DNA of 64,000 nt, taken from assembly GCA_021234155.1 (NCBI GenBank), contig JAJEKV010000906.1, positions 1 through 64,000 on the forward strand. The letters are read 5' to 3'. Below are positions 34,721-47,420 of this stretch, piece after piece. Source of the stretch: Isoetes taiwanensis. Taxonomy: Eukaryota > Streptophyta > Lycopodiopsida > Isoetales > Isoetaceae. Within the stretch, counting starts at the first letter, position 1; every line of letters starts with the position of its first letter. Below the pieces are notes generated by a model. The model worked only from the letters and a program-made list of their open reading frames with translations, searched no databases and was not told the origin of the DNA. Made by a program: the position numbers and the translations under genes.

Positions 34721-37700
34721 TTCGACGGCTATGATTTGATTTAACTAAAAAAAAAAAAGGCCAAGATCTAACCTAAAAGTTGGGCCGGTTCAGTATAGCC
34801 CACGGTTTTTCGCCTTTTCTCGATTTTCTTTTACGCCTTTTCGGCTCTAGCGATTTAGGAAGAGGCCGCCAGATTCCTCCGAGGCGGATGCTCCACGCTC
34901 ATAGAGCTTCACAAAGCTATTTCAATTCTGCAGAGCTATAAAGAGCTGCACACAAAAGGATATTCAAGTTTTGGTTTTAATCACAAGCAATTCAGATTTC
35001 CTTCTTAGGAACGGTGAAGCCATGGATTTGTTTTTGTGAAAGGTGAAGCCATGGATTTGTTTCTTAGGAACGGTGAAGCCATGTGCACCTGCAAGGTAAT
35101 TAAGATGTTATCCAAAGAAGCTTTTTCCTTGATATTTAAACCTAAGGGTCTAGCTTATATCAGGTCACCGGTAAAAGCTTAGGTTAGCGACGAGGAATTT
35201 TAGGGTAAAGGAATGTCATCCCTTTACAAAGAGAATAAAGATTTTCAAGTAGGATTTAGAGCTATCAAGGCGGATTCGAGAAAGCAACAGGCAGTTCAAA
35301 TGTAAGCTGGATATTTTTTAGCATACAAACTCGAAAAAGAGCAAGGGGTCTATTCTTCAACTTAAAATGAATGTTTCAAAGTTGGACACAACGATTAGAT
35401 TGGTAGTCAAAGCCGGGTTTAAGCGTACATCTTTGGAAATAAGCGGATCAGCTAAAGGGATAAACATTTGTTTGCAGAAATACGGATACAAAAACACTTG
35501 TATCTTAGGGTTAGAGTAGCACCGAAATTAAGAAATAAAGGCTAAGAAGACATAGAACCGAAGATCATGGATTTTTAGAACGTTTCAAGGATAAAAGAAA
35601 AGAATGATTTCATGGAATACATTTTTTCAGACGGATAGAGCAAAGGAAGGAAAAATAGTCTTTCCCTAATAATACTAGAAATGATCAGCTAAATAAAAAA
35701 TTTTGGGGAGACAAGGCCGATCTACGGGATTGTGAGAGCTCCTGCTCAAGCTTGAGTTGCACCGCCGGTACCCAATGACGATTTTATTGTTTAACTACAC
35801 TCGCCATCTTTGCAAGACTTGCCATCTTTGCAAGGCGGATTTGGAATTTTAGTTTGAGTGTATAACATCCCATTATTTGTATTGAGGGCCCAAATGCGGT
35901 TACATCCTCGACCAGCTTAACCTATTATTTAAACTCAAATGATAAGCGGTTTAAAAACAAAAGCGAGTATACGAGGTACTATTGCATCTTGATAGTTTTA
36001 TGAATGGCATGCAATTTTGCCGGTTTTACGTATTGCGGATCTAAGCTTTTCATAGCAAGTTTCGATTATCTTAGCTAATCTTCAAACAATTACTGTCTTG
36101 CGGATCTAACCTTTTCATAGACTTTTCATAGGCCGATGGCGGGGCATATTTGTGGTAGAATCCACGAGGGCATTTTGGCAATGAAAGTCATTGGGTTCAA
36201 AATTGAGAACAATCGGCTTTGAGCTCCATCATGAAGCGGAGACAAATTCAACACAAAGTCCAACTGTGTACATGGGCGGCATGTTGTAGCTAATGCAAAG
36301 GTTAGTCAACTTTTGTCATTGAGGTGGTATTGGATTAAAGCTGGAGTTTAGTCAAGCAAGGACACTAGAGAAGATGCATATATTTTTAAAATCTTGGGAG
36401 CCGCTTTTAATCTTGAGTCACTTGCAATTTAATTGCGAGAACACATGCTACCATGTCTAAGGATGCTACCAGTTCTAGATGGAGGCGAGGGAGATAAAAA
36501 GGGATTAATTAAGAGTTATTTCTAATACTTTGTACCCGGTGTTGAGGTTCTCCGCATTCACCTATGGCAAGGGTTTATGCCTTTGTCATTCTATACATTG
36601 CCAATTTATTATGTATTTTGTTGGTTTGCAATGGCATGGAACAATGACATGGTTCTATCATTGTAGATTTCCAACTTTTCTTGAGGGTAGAAAAGTTTGG
36701 ACCATAATATCAAATGTAAGGCGATGTTAAATTTTGCTAGAGTGATACCACAATAGTATGGTAGCTACAATATTGACATTATTAGTGTTTAGCTTACAAT
36801 CCCATAATATTCCCATATTATATTTCAACATTAGTGTCTCGCCACATGAGCATATGATCTTAATGTATCTTTGAGGATGATGACTCCAATTCATCATTTA
36901 CAATGTGCCATCTTATGTCGACCTTGCAAGAGTTATAGACTTTGACTATAAATAGACTTTGACTATAGTCTTACCTCAAAACATGCTTTCGACTTAACAT
37001 TTTTTCTCACTCAGACTTGCTATGAACAATCACCACTCAAAACGTATACAACACTATATAACATGCAGCTAGACTTCTTTTTAAAATGTTGTTAAAAGCT
37101 TTCCAAAGTTTTTTATTATAAAAAGTTACAAAAATTGGATTATTCTTGCAAGCTCTTCTAATTGCGGCCAAAACATTTTCGGACCAAACTTATGCCAAAG
37201 CAATTTAATTTTATACTAGTCAATAATTATTCAAATTGTGTTAATAACAATACAAGTGTTATAGCTTTTGCCAGTTATAGTATCACCAATAGCTTCATTT
37301 GTAGTATCACATATTGAGAATATTATACTTGTGGCTTATGCATGTTGCTAATAGCATCATGGATACTATCACAACTTACATCGCTCTTACTATCAATGCT
37401 TATTGTAATTGTAATAATGATAATACACTTGTTAATGTTTACGACAATTGTAATATCACTTCTATTGCCACTCCCTTCTTGATTATTGTGTCATTATCTA
37501 AAAATGACACTAGATGTCAATCTCCGTTTAGAGCATATGTTGCACCATCATGTATCGACAAATAAGTATCAATCACTTGGCGTCAACGATTACTTAATTG
37601 TATTATTGACTTTGTAGTTGTTTTCACATTATAGCTTTAATTTCCACTCATTTCACCACTAATTTCAGCAGCTCACATTTGTCAATGTCATGGAACACAT

Positions 37701-39019
37701 TGAGAGTTTAATCGTCATGCAACATATTGAGAGTTTAATCGTCATGCAACACATTGAGAGTTTAATCATCAAAATACAAGCCTTCATATATGGATTGTCT
37801 AGTTTATTTCTTGAAGGATAAGGACAATGTGTTCTGGCGCAATCTAGGGTAACGCCACCATGAGACATGAACAATTGGATAATTTTAATAGATAGATAGT
37901 AATTTAAAGTCACGCCACTAAAAGCATCCAATTGGACATGTGACTCTATATTATGCTTGGTAGAAGCTCCAAACTTCATATATTGAGTTGGTTTTCGCGC
38001 ACCAAAATTTGATTTTAGTTATAAAGCTCGTTCTATCACTTTGTAGTCAATAGGCGACAGCAACTTAGACCCTAATTATGAAGGCAGTCATGCATAAAAG
38101 GAACAAATAGGGTCCAGACATAATAGAGTTTGGACAATTGGAATTATTTGAAGATGAAAGACCATATACACAATTCCTCCGTTTTTTGCATCGATTCTTG
38201 TTGTAAGGGCAGATCCAATGCTTTGCTTCTTCTATGCTTCTTCTAGAGAAAGCTTGAATGTTTTTCTTATATTGCCACATATACTCCTCTGTTCGCAGCC
38301 AACCAGGTAGGAGGCTCAGCCCTTGATGCAGATAATGAAATGCGAGCGGAAGGTGGGAATTTGGCATCGGCGATGTCGTGTAGGAAAATGCATTAGCCCA
38401 AGAAACCCAGGAGATTCCATGGAAAGTCCGAGTGGATCAAAATGTTGAGGATTCTCCGGACTTGAATATGAAAGAATTGTTCTCTAATGGTGCAACCAGA
38501 AGATGATCTATAAAATGAAGTTCCTCTAGACCATGCTAGTATTGTTTAAGCGTAAATTTTCTATCACATGATGAGTTAGAAGGGTGCCCCTAAAGAAAGA
38601 AATTGGCATCTACCTCTTCTATGATTCGGTTTTTGTTAAGACTTTAGGTTGCGGTGGCATTATGGTCTTTCAAGCTAATGCACACGAAACCACCCTTTTT
38701 GCTAGGTGCGGGTGAAATTATGAGGGGAGAGGCGAAACATATAGAACCCATGATGGATATATGCCGGTGTGAAGTTAACGATGCGGATATTAATTGCTTC
38801 CTCCATTTCCACTGGCTGTAGCTCCTAAGTTTTATTGGGCTTATTGTGAGTTTTTCTTGATTTGATTTGGAAGAGTCTAGGCGTGTCTTAGAGCCACATC
38901 TCGGTTTCTTGACACCCAAGTTGAAGGGATGATTCTTTGTCTTTAAATAACGATTGTAGGAATACCATATTTATCATTAACAAAATCTCTAAGTATTTCA
39001 ACGTGAATTGTAAAGATCT
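34721..39019. other. About 4.3 kb without a recognised gene
   Basis: AT-rich sequence. No frame beyond about 104 codons, none with family features. Notable points: GGTGAAGCCATGGATTTGTT repeated at 35010 and 35041; CTTGCGGATCTAA followed by CTTTTCATAG twice near 36040-36125; a 27-bp tandem repeat at 37696. Probably old repeat DNA. Confidence 0.4.
37696..37772. repeat. 27-bp tandem repeat, three copies
   Basis: ATTGAGAGTTTAATCGTCAT followed by GCAACAC recurs three times with one or two changes per copy. Confidence 0.85.
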
Positions 39020-39226
39020 ACATTGGGGAAATTCCCAGGAAGTCTATTTTGCTACCAGTCCTAGTGGGCGAAAACTCCGTCCTATGTGGCAATGGATTTG
39101 GATTCACCGCCCAATTTTTTGCCCATTTTGATTCCCCTTCCCCCACACAAGAACGATTGGGATCGGCATTTAAGGCTTCTTCCGGCGCACATTTCTTAGA
39201 GGATTCTATAAGAATCGGTTTTTTCC
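39020..39226. repeat. Long inverted repeat, left arm
   Basis: This ~207-bp arm (ACATTGGGGAAATTCCCAGG at the outer end, TCTATAAGAATCGGTTTTTT at the inner end) is matched in reverse complement by 39624-39809. Conserved blocks include GCATTTAAGGCTTCTTCC, CAATTTTTTGCCCATTTT and TTTCTTAGAGGATTCTATAA. The ~397-bp spacer holds an (ACA)n run at about 39357-39375. No matching target duplication seen. Confidence 0.8.
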
Positions 39227-39623
39227 ACGGCGCCATGGCACAGGTCTTCGATAAGAATTATTTTTGAAGACAAGGCAAGTACTTGTGTTTCTCTTTAGAA
39301 TCTTTATTCGATCTCTTTTTTTCTAGATGATGGATTCATGAACACTTGCATCTACAAACAACAACAACAACAACAGTCATGGTATGAAAAAATCTTGTAC
39401 TTGCTTCATTCCTTGGGGTTTAGCTTTTTTGGGAGTTCTGTTATCGCAACTTTGTTGTTGCTGGATTCTAATGCATGAATATTTCATATTTGTTTGGTCA
39501 TGAATTTTGGCTTTGTTCAGGGCAGTATTTCTTAAAGAGTTATAGGTTTTGGGCTATGAGTCGCCTTGCACTAGCTTTCTATTTGGCATGAAGATCTGCA
39601 GATCTAACCTTTCCATTATCCTT

Positions 39624-39809
39624 GGAAAAAACTGATTCTTATAGAATCCTCTAAGAAATGTCTTTCAGGAAGAAGCCTTAAATGCCGTCCATTGTTGTTC
39701 TTGTGGGCGGGAAAAATCCGAAAATGGGCAAAAAATTGGCGGCGGTGAATCCGACAGATTGCCACATACTATGGAGTTTTAGGTCCACTGGGAGGAAATT
39801 TCCCCAACG
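39624..39809. repeat. Long inverted repeat, right arm
   Basis: Reverse-complement partner of 39020-39226, about 186 bp. The pair would form a large foldback or be the terminal inverted repeats of a ~790-bp element. Small length differences between arms lie near GGCGG and CTG positions. Confidence 0.8.
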
Positions 39810-42700
39810 TACCAACGGTGAAGATGGAAAAATGGTCTTAGGGTTTTCGAAAGGGGCGGGGGGCGGAAGCGGCATCCCATCTTGTGCGGCAGATTCATCT
39901 TGCTTATGCGGAAGAGTGTGCAAGGGACAATCGCTGCCACATGCTTCCAACGGTTGATCTTGATAGGATCAAGAAGGTATGCCTTTGAGCGACAATTCTT
40001 GTAGCGGATCTTCTAAGCTGGGTGTTAGCTCCTGGAGATGCTTCTTTACGTAAAAAAATCATTACTAGAGCAATCTTTGTGTATTTTTGCCTTTGATCGT
40101 GAGAAGCCGGATCATCTGGGGCAGATCCTTTCTCATTTGCTCTATTGATATCTTGGTATATATCTCAACCCTCGTTTTATACAACATTTTTACGTTCTAT
40201 GATTGAGCTTGGTGAGTGGACCATCTTCAAATTTTTGTATCGATTGCACTCTTTGCAACTATGACAGTACATAACTGCACCCACCGGTTGGGCTAGGGAT
40301 GGGCGCACTCATTGCGGCCCAGTGAAATTTCTTTGCATTCACTGTAGAAGAACATGGCTCGATGCTTCTCTTGGTTGCTTCAACTTGCTTGACTTCACTT
40401 GATAAGGTAAATGTTCATTGGTGTAGTGTTGAGATGTTTCCGGTTAAACAAGAGGAATTTTTTTCTTCCATCCGTTCATATTGTTCGGTCATAAGAATTA
40501 GATATGGCGAGCAAAGTAAAGCACTAGCCTGGTCTTTCCGGTGTCTAAGCCTAACTTTTGCATTTGGCTATGCTTTTAGCATATACTCTTAGGACTGGGT
40601 TATGATGTTTTGGGGAATGGTTTATTGGACTTATTGGTGGCATTTATTTGGGAAACCATCGATTGCTCAGCGATTACACAAGGTGAGAGAATATGTTCAA
40701 TAGGTACATCAAAAAGCTTGAAATGCTAAAGACTTAACATTAATAATTATGACTAACCTATGGGTTTTATGTATGTCTGAAATTCAGGTCAAATAATATA
40801 AAACATCAAAGGTTTTGAAGAACGAGCATATCACAACAAGGAAAAAAACAAGGAAGTTGTTTCTTGATCACCTTGCCACATTATTCTTGTTGGCATTGTA
40901 GAGATTGTTATATGTAACATGATTACTTTAAAATAAAGGAGTTCTTGTTTTACATATGCTCTTATTTTCTCATAGTAAATTCACGTTAAACTCAAAAGCG
41001 TTGTTAACTCAAGCGGTATTAAGAGGCTAAGTGTAAGTTAGGTTCCCAAATGTTGTTGGGGTCGTGTAACATAAGGTTTGCATGGTTAAGGCATGTATTC
41101 GTATCCAAAAATGGTATTTTTCTTGACTTAAATTGGGGTTTGGTTTGGCAATGGTCGAATGGGTTGTATTTGTTTTTTGGGAAGGCCCTAATTTTACAAG
41201 TGGAGTCGTGGCGATGGCTTGCCTAGGCTTGGGCCAAGTGGCGATGGCGACGCGGCGTCATGGAGTGGTGCCGATAGGTTCCCTCGGGCATGGAAACGAT
41301 GGAACTGAAGTTTCTATTTGGTTTTTTTTTTTTTTCCAATTGGTTTCACGCGCGGGGAGGCCGGGCGGCATAGCCATGGCGGGGAGGGGCTTCCGCCCAG
41401 AGCGGGGTTTGGCACTTGATTACGGAGGCGAGGCTATCACATGTGCATCTCTTCTTCTCTGTATATCTTGAAAAGGGTAAATTAAGGGTTTCGCCTTCAG
41501 CCATAGGTTTAGAAGCTCCTTCTGATTCTTCTTCTCCTCATCCGACAAAGATTAAAATGTTTGCTCTATTTTTCTTTGGAAGCCCCGCTCCTTTCCTATA
41601 CAATGGCCGTTCTTTGGTTGAAATGGATTATGAGGCTTGGCATTTTTCAGAATAGGGGAGCCATGCCGAGGCGTAATTCAAATGCTCTTGGATTGATGTA
41701 TCATTGCAGGCTGGCATGCAATTGCATGCACAAGTCTTGTTCTTTGTTGGGATGAGTATTTGCCAATGTTACGGTTTCTTGTAATGCAATATCGGCTTAT
41801 GATTAATAGATGTCTCTGTTATTATATCATCACATTAGCAATCAGTATTTTATGGAAGAGGAGCTCCTCTAAGAACAATGAAATTCCTCCGTGATTCACG
41901 ATATCATTGCATTTTAGTGCAATTGCATGCAAAAGTGGGTTTGCGTTTGCTCATATGCTTGCAAAGTTCTCTTTGGTGGGGAACCTGCGGATGGTGCATG
42001 CGTTAGGAGCATCTTATTTCATGTGTTCTGTAATGGCTTCCATTGTTGTCTAGTAATTTCAAACAGTATACTCAACCATTCCCTGTATATGTCTGTTGAT
42101 ATTCAACTGCAGTCCAATCTGCAGTCCAATCTGTTTTGACATGTTCTTTTGTATTTGAAGTGGAGGGTATCTTACAGCCTCCTCTAGCGTTGAATAGGAA
42201 TGGAGTTCCTTTAATCTGTGGACTCTGTGTGTATGTTTGGTGTTCAATACTCTGTATGTACAAGTTTGACTTCAATGGAATACAATTGAGTTAACCTTTG
42301 GGTGACGTGGAAATTGGGGTTTGACCCCATCTTGACTTGCAAGGGACGACTACATTTTGTGCATTGGGAATATGAGTTGGAATATTCTTATAATCAATGG
42401 TTGAGATTGAGCAATTATAGGATTGAGCGATTATTAAGCATGATAATGCTAAGTGTAAGTAGATAATGCAGACAAAGTGCAAATGGAAACAAAATTCAAA
42501 ATTGCAACAAAATGTAAATAGACCCTTTGCAAAAAGAAGAATGATGAAAAGCTTGATGAACAACCTGATGGTTTTTTGACCAAAATTGTGGCGAATTCTT
42601 TTGACAAAAAACTCTCATCTCTTGTAGTGAAATGATATTATATGTGGCATTGCCAATGATGCTACATTTGACACTAATCATCTTAGAAAAGATGATATAA
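39810..42700. other. About 2.9 kb without a recognised gene
   Basis: A GC-rich patch at 41190-41420 (GCGATGGC, GGGCGGCATAGCCATGG) makes a glycine-rich frame with no family features. Short direct repeat CTGCAGTCCAATCTG at 42107 and 42119. Otherwise AT-rich, unremarkable. Confidence 0.4.
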
Positions 42701-42716
42701 AGGATGACGTTCGTGC

Positions 42717-42980
42717 GGCTATTATGAGTGATTTAATTATAGCTCGTGTGGCCATTATGAGTGATTTTTATAGCAATACAAGTGATGCTATAGTTGACAA
42801 TATTATAGCGCTCGTGTTGACATTATGATTGATTTACTTATAGCAGTACATGTGAACCTATAGCTGACACTATTATAGCACTAGAATAACAAAATGCATG
42901 ATTTAATTATAGCAATACATGTGATCCTATAGTTGACACTACTATAGCACTACGAGGGACAAATGCATGATACTATAACT
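42717..42980. repeat. Degenerate tandem repeat, about 65-70-bp unit
   Basis: Units resembling GATTTAATTATAGCAATACA, TGTGATCCTATAGTTGACAC, TACTATAGCACTA are repeated three to four times (starts near 42728, 42772, 42828, 42898). Related motifs continue to 43110. Confidence 0.7.
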
Positions 42981-43199
42981 TCAGCTATAGATGATGCTAC
43001 AAATGATACTATTATGCCACCACAATGCCATGAAATATGATACTATTTGTTGTTATTGGTGATGCTACAAGTAGCGATATAGATGATACAATTTCATCAT
43101 GACTACTGAGTCATTTATTGTGTCAAATTCTAAAAATTGAAAGTGCAATTTAAGAAAATAAATGATGAAACTAGTGACTTAGATTGCTTATTCTCTTGT

Positions 43200-46100
43200 A
43201 GCCGGTCCATAGAACTAATAGTCTCCTTCAAGATAACCTAGGTCTGGCCAGAATGATTTTGTATCTCCGGTGAGCTGACGTGATGGGGCCATGTCGAGAG
43301 ATGTGGTGGGCTCCTTCACCGCCGGTATCAATGAGATGCGACCCCGTGTTGAGCCTATAGTCCAGCTTACGCTTTGGGCGAGATCTTGATAGGTCTGCAA
43401 CAGAGTCCCCCCACCCAATCCCAATATTCTTGGAAGAACTTCGACGGAATGCCGTCCGGACCGGGGCACTTATGTGGGGGCCAAGGCGGCAAACCTTCTC
43501 AAGCTCTTGCTTTGTGGCGAAGCCGCGCACCGCCTCCTATCCGCTTTAAGACACCTTGCATGACACTTTACTAAAGCACAATCTCCTCCATCACGATGCG
43601 TTGTAAGGGTATCTCTTCTCCTAAAAACCGGAGAAGTCTTTGAAAAGTAGCTGTTTAATGTCCATCTACGAATTCGTATCGACCATCGACCAATAAAGTG
43701 GCGACATTGAGGGCCGCTGTACTTTTTACGACCAAGAGCGAAGAACATTCTGAGAATTAGGTGTCCCCTTATTGGCTGAGCAGTGCTTTCACCCGTGCCC
43801 GAGCAGCTCTCTAGACCATCTGCTGCAATGTGGGCGCAAAATCTCATTCTATGACACCCCATCGGTGCCAGAGACCACAAGGGATTTCAGTTCCGCGATC
43901 ACGGGCGCATCCAACACCTCCCGACCTGTGCGTTGCCCTCGACTTCCCCGACTTAGCGAATGCCTTAACCAACCGGCTAGGGCGCGACCATTCCCACCAT
44001 CCCGCGATTATCGAAAGGTACTAAACCAATCTGGCGGCATCCCTAAGAGAAATCGACATCCTTCAGTAGGCGTTGTTTAACCTAACCAAGTATGCTCTAC
44101 CGCACGCCTGTTGAACACTCCACGGGAGATTACCCGAGGAAAATGACGTAGACCGTGGTAGACAATACCGCCGCCTCGAGCTACCGACCGGGCTATCGCT
44201 ACTAGCATATTAGCGCCGCCATGTCGTAAAAGCATCGCCCTACGGCCCGCCCACCGATTACACCACGTAAATGTGTGGCATCACGCCTACGCGGATACGG
44301 GGAGTCCAACGAAGATCACCCATTGCCGCCGCCAAAATCCGCGACTTCCGCCTCCTACGCCTTCGTCATGAATGGACTCACCATGTTGAAGTCGTCTAGC
44401 GGCAGCCAGGGCCATATCGCCCCCGAGGATCGACCTTATTATGTTTAACGACGCCCACAGCGCCCTCTCTGCCGCTGGCTGTTGTGGGCATAGACGTCAC
44501 AATCCCCACTGCGGCGAGCCTCCGCCACTTGATGATAACCCACCTGCCCCCCCGGTCGCCCATGGTAAGCGTCACTGCATTACGCATCTTCCATGCGATG
44601 GCGGTCCCTTTAGAGGCCCTAAACATGTCCAGGTGGCCGAGCATCCCCCTGACAATTTATGTTCCGAAGACACAAGATATCCGGATCCAACCACGCAAGC
44701 GATCCAACGCCCTCTCATTCTTTTCGCGGTGCCCCGCGAAACGTTCGACTCACAATCTTCTTGTCTATAACTTCTCGCGGGAAGAAGGTTTTTACGATGC
44801 TTCTTTTTAAAGCCCCCCGTGCGGTGAAAGCAGCTCCCGATCACAGTCATATGGAACAAGAGCTGGCGGATTATCCGTGGAATGCAACCTCACGCCCGCA
44901 TCCACCTCATGTACGGCGTGCAGAACCACCTTATAAAGTTCCATCCCCTCAGGAGGCTTTGGGTGAATCTTGCATCGGTCCAGTCGGCGCCGCACCAGCG
45001 CTCCTCAACCGGTCCAGGAAGCCTATCGTAGGGATTGCGCTGCGCTACTGCCGTTCGAAGTCGCTGGATGATGTGGAAGCAACCACGGGCCACCGTCTGT
45101 GAAGAATCGCTCCTCGGCCTCGGCCCATTATTCGTAACGGGCCGAAGTGGTCTACTCGGCCCGAGCGGAACCGCCCGGATCTGGCTGGAGGGCCTCGTCC
45201 ACCAACCAAGTTTGGGAATGAGCCTGGTCCCACTTTTGGCGGAACCTCCTTCCTTGCCTCTGTGGAACCCGGCAGACCGGGCACGACCCCACACCGAGCG
45301 CACGCAAGGCGACCAAGAGGCGGGGAACATTCTACGGATCTCGCCCCATTTAGCGATTCGAGAGGGGCGAAGTACCGGTCTCCACTCCTAACAGGTCCAG
45401 AGGGGAGGCAATGGACTATCCGCATGGTAAGGCCACACAAATCTTAGGCTCTCGGGACTATGGAGTGAGTTATATGGTCACGAGCCCATTTGCAATGGAA
45501 ATCATGAACTACGGTAACAACATGTCAGCGGGAAGATCGATCACAGAAACCAACACGGGGATCTTGAGGGGCCGGCGGGGACCGAGCACTCACCAGGGGT
45601 GTAATCTTTGGTAAATCAAGTAATCCCCACATGAGGTCAACCCCTCACCGCCACTATCCTCTCCACTACAGGGGAGATCGAACATGAGAAGGAAGAAATT
45701 GTTCCCCAAAAACTTCAAGGATTGAAAGAAGCGATCCCCAATCGGCAGAAGTGAGCTTACGGCCGCGCCAACTCTCCGGTATCCGGCCTCCGGTATAGTA
45801 CACCCTTTGACTGGCAGAGACTAGGTTGGAGATATACTTGAGGTGGCGATGATGATCTAGCTCGACTATGGCAGCCTGGAGGGCCAATGGGGTCCACCAC
45901 GCAACTCCCCTCTGTTGTTGATTCAAAAGGCCAAAGCCTCCTCTATTCGGTGAGTGTCGGCCGGGCGCCCACGGTGTGCGGATCCTTTCTGGAGAACCTG
46001 GGCGCAGGAGGCATTTGATCGCCGGTGGTTGGGGTCATGCACAAGATCCATGCTCCATGCCTCCATGCCCTCGATGCCTTCCCAAACTTTGGGCTAACTC

Positions 46101-47080
46101 GACCTGATGGCTTATGTGGCTCAAGTAGCATACCACCACCCCCCTGCCTGGAGGCTTAACCACCCAGTGGTCTCCTGCCGCAGTGGGATCCTCCCGGCAA
46201 CAGGAGATTCCATGAAGTTTGGACGGGCAAGCCGTAGCTGCCTCAAGTGGCAGATGTTGCTTGGGAGCCCCCTCGCTTCCCCGCTTGCACATCCAGCCGA
46301 ATTCCCAGCGACCGCCATCCTCAGAGGGCGAAAGTACCGAGGGTGCACCACGACCGCGGGAAGAATCGCTTCCTTCCCTCTCACCGACTTCCCATAGAGC
46401 CCCTCACGGGGCCTGTCTGCCGCGACGGAATCCCAAAAGGGGCAGCCCTCCCTCCTTGTCTCCAATCTCCATAGGGCCTAGCCGCCGAATCGTGGCCGTC
46501 ACAAGACCACCGTGGCCGAGGGTTGAGGTCGCCGCCTCGCCCGGCTCTCCATGCCCCCCCCAAGTCGTAATCGGTAACCGGATTGAAGAGGCTCACGCCA
46601 CCCTCCACTCGCCTGCGTGAAGAGCTGACCACGGCCCCCTTTGGACCGGGGCAAATCCGGGGACGGAGGACAACCCCCCTCAACCCCAGCCGGCCGGTGA
46701 CCCCTCACGGGCCCCTGGCAGCCCGCTCCTCCTCTCCCACACCAACCCACCACGTAAGAGAGTCCGGGCGCTTTTGGGAGTTCTGTAGTTGGCCCCGGGA
46801 AGTCCACAGCTGCTGAATCGATCCCTACTACCCTTTCTGTCGCCGGGAGAAGATCTCTGAAGGCATATCAAGCTTTTGGGATGAAGATCCTGCCCCACCC
46901 AATCGACTGTGTTGGACCGCCCGCGCCAGCTTCGAAACCCGTTTAGAAGGTGCCGATTGCATCCCCAGAGGCCCGCTCTTCCCAATCCGTCGTCACCGCC
47001 TCCGGAGCTCACGTCCGACCGATCTGCTCCATACCGCTGAGTCTCATACAGTTCCGCCACCGCCATTTTTATCAAGATAC
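43200..47080 (-). mobile_element. L1-type LINE, truncated and heavily frameshifted
   Basis: Minus-strand traces follow L1 order. ORF1-like basic/proline-rich sequence occupies 47080 to about 44900 (starting MIKMAVAELYE; DFPGPTTELPKAPGLSY near 46750-46805). The endonuclease region at about 44870-44290 shows WLDPDILCL and APTTASGR with a following GDM/LQHG block. The reverse transcriptase start at about 43490-43200 reads CPGPDGIPSKFFQEYWD, then HLIP and a LAKRLK-like segment before the homology stops near 43200. The rest of RT and the 3' end are absent. GC content is far above the flanks. Individual frames are short because shifts are frequent. Confidence 0.62.
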
Positions 47081-47139
47081 TCCCCTTCCTTGTAATGTTC
47101 TTGTTAAATTTGACTTTATAGCTTCAATATCCGGCAATG

Positions 47140-47420
47140 TTCGAGTTACTCTCTCTATCTTTCACTTTATAGCTTCAATATTGCAATGTTCGAGTTACTC
47201 TCTCTCTGTCTTTCTCTCTCTAGTGCCTTGGCCTCTTTCTCTCTCTAGCCCTCCTTTTCCATCTTTCTCTCTCTAGCCACCTTACAACTTGCGGTGACCT
47301 TATGGTCCCTCTAGCCCTCTCAACTTGCTAGCCATCTTAGGGTCTCTTTAGCCCCTTTTGGTGTCTCCCTTATGGTCTCTCTAGCTCTCTTGGTGCCTAC
47401 CTAGCCCTTGACTATGTTTC
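47140..47420. repeat. CTCTCTAGCC pyrimidine-rich repeat tract
   Basis: Repeats of TTTCTCTCTCTAGCC, CTTATGGTCTCTCTAGC and variants over about 280 bp. Part of it duplicates ACTTTATAGCTTCAATAT (47111 and 47163). Confidence 0.75.

Noticed and set aside
39682-39957. 91-codon frame MPSIVVLVGGKNPKMGKKLA
   Set aside because: It starts inside the right arm of the inverted repeat, and the corresponding left arm does not preserve the frame.
41133-41471. 112-codon glycine/alanine-rich frame
   Set aside because: No conserved motif, and it is confined to a GC-rich patch in repeat-like DNA.
44441-46816. Many overlapping 80-147-codon frames on both strands
   Set aside because: High GC lowers stop-codon frequency; the coherent signal is the minus-strand LINE relic.
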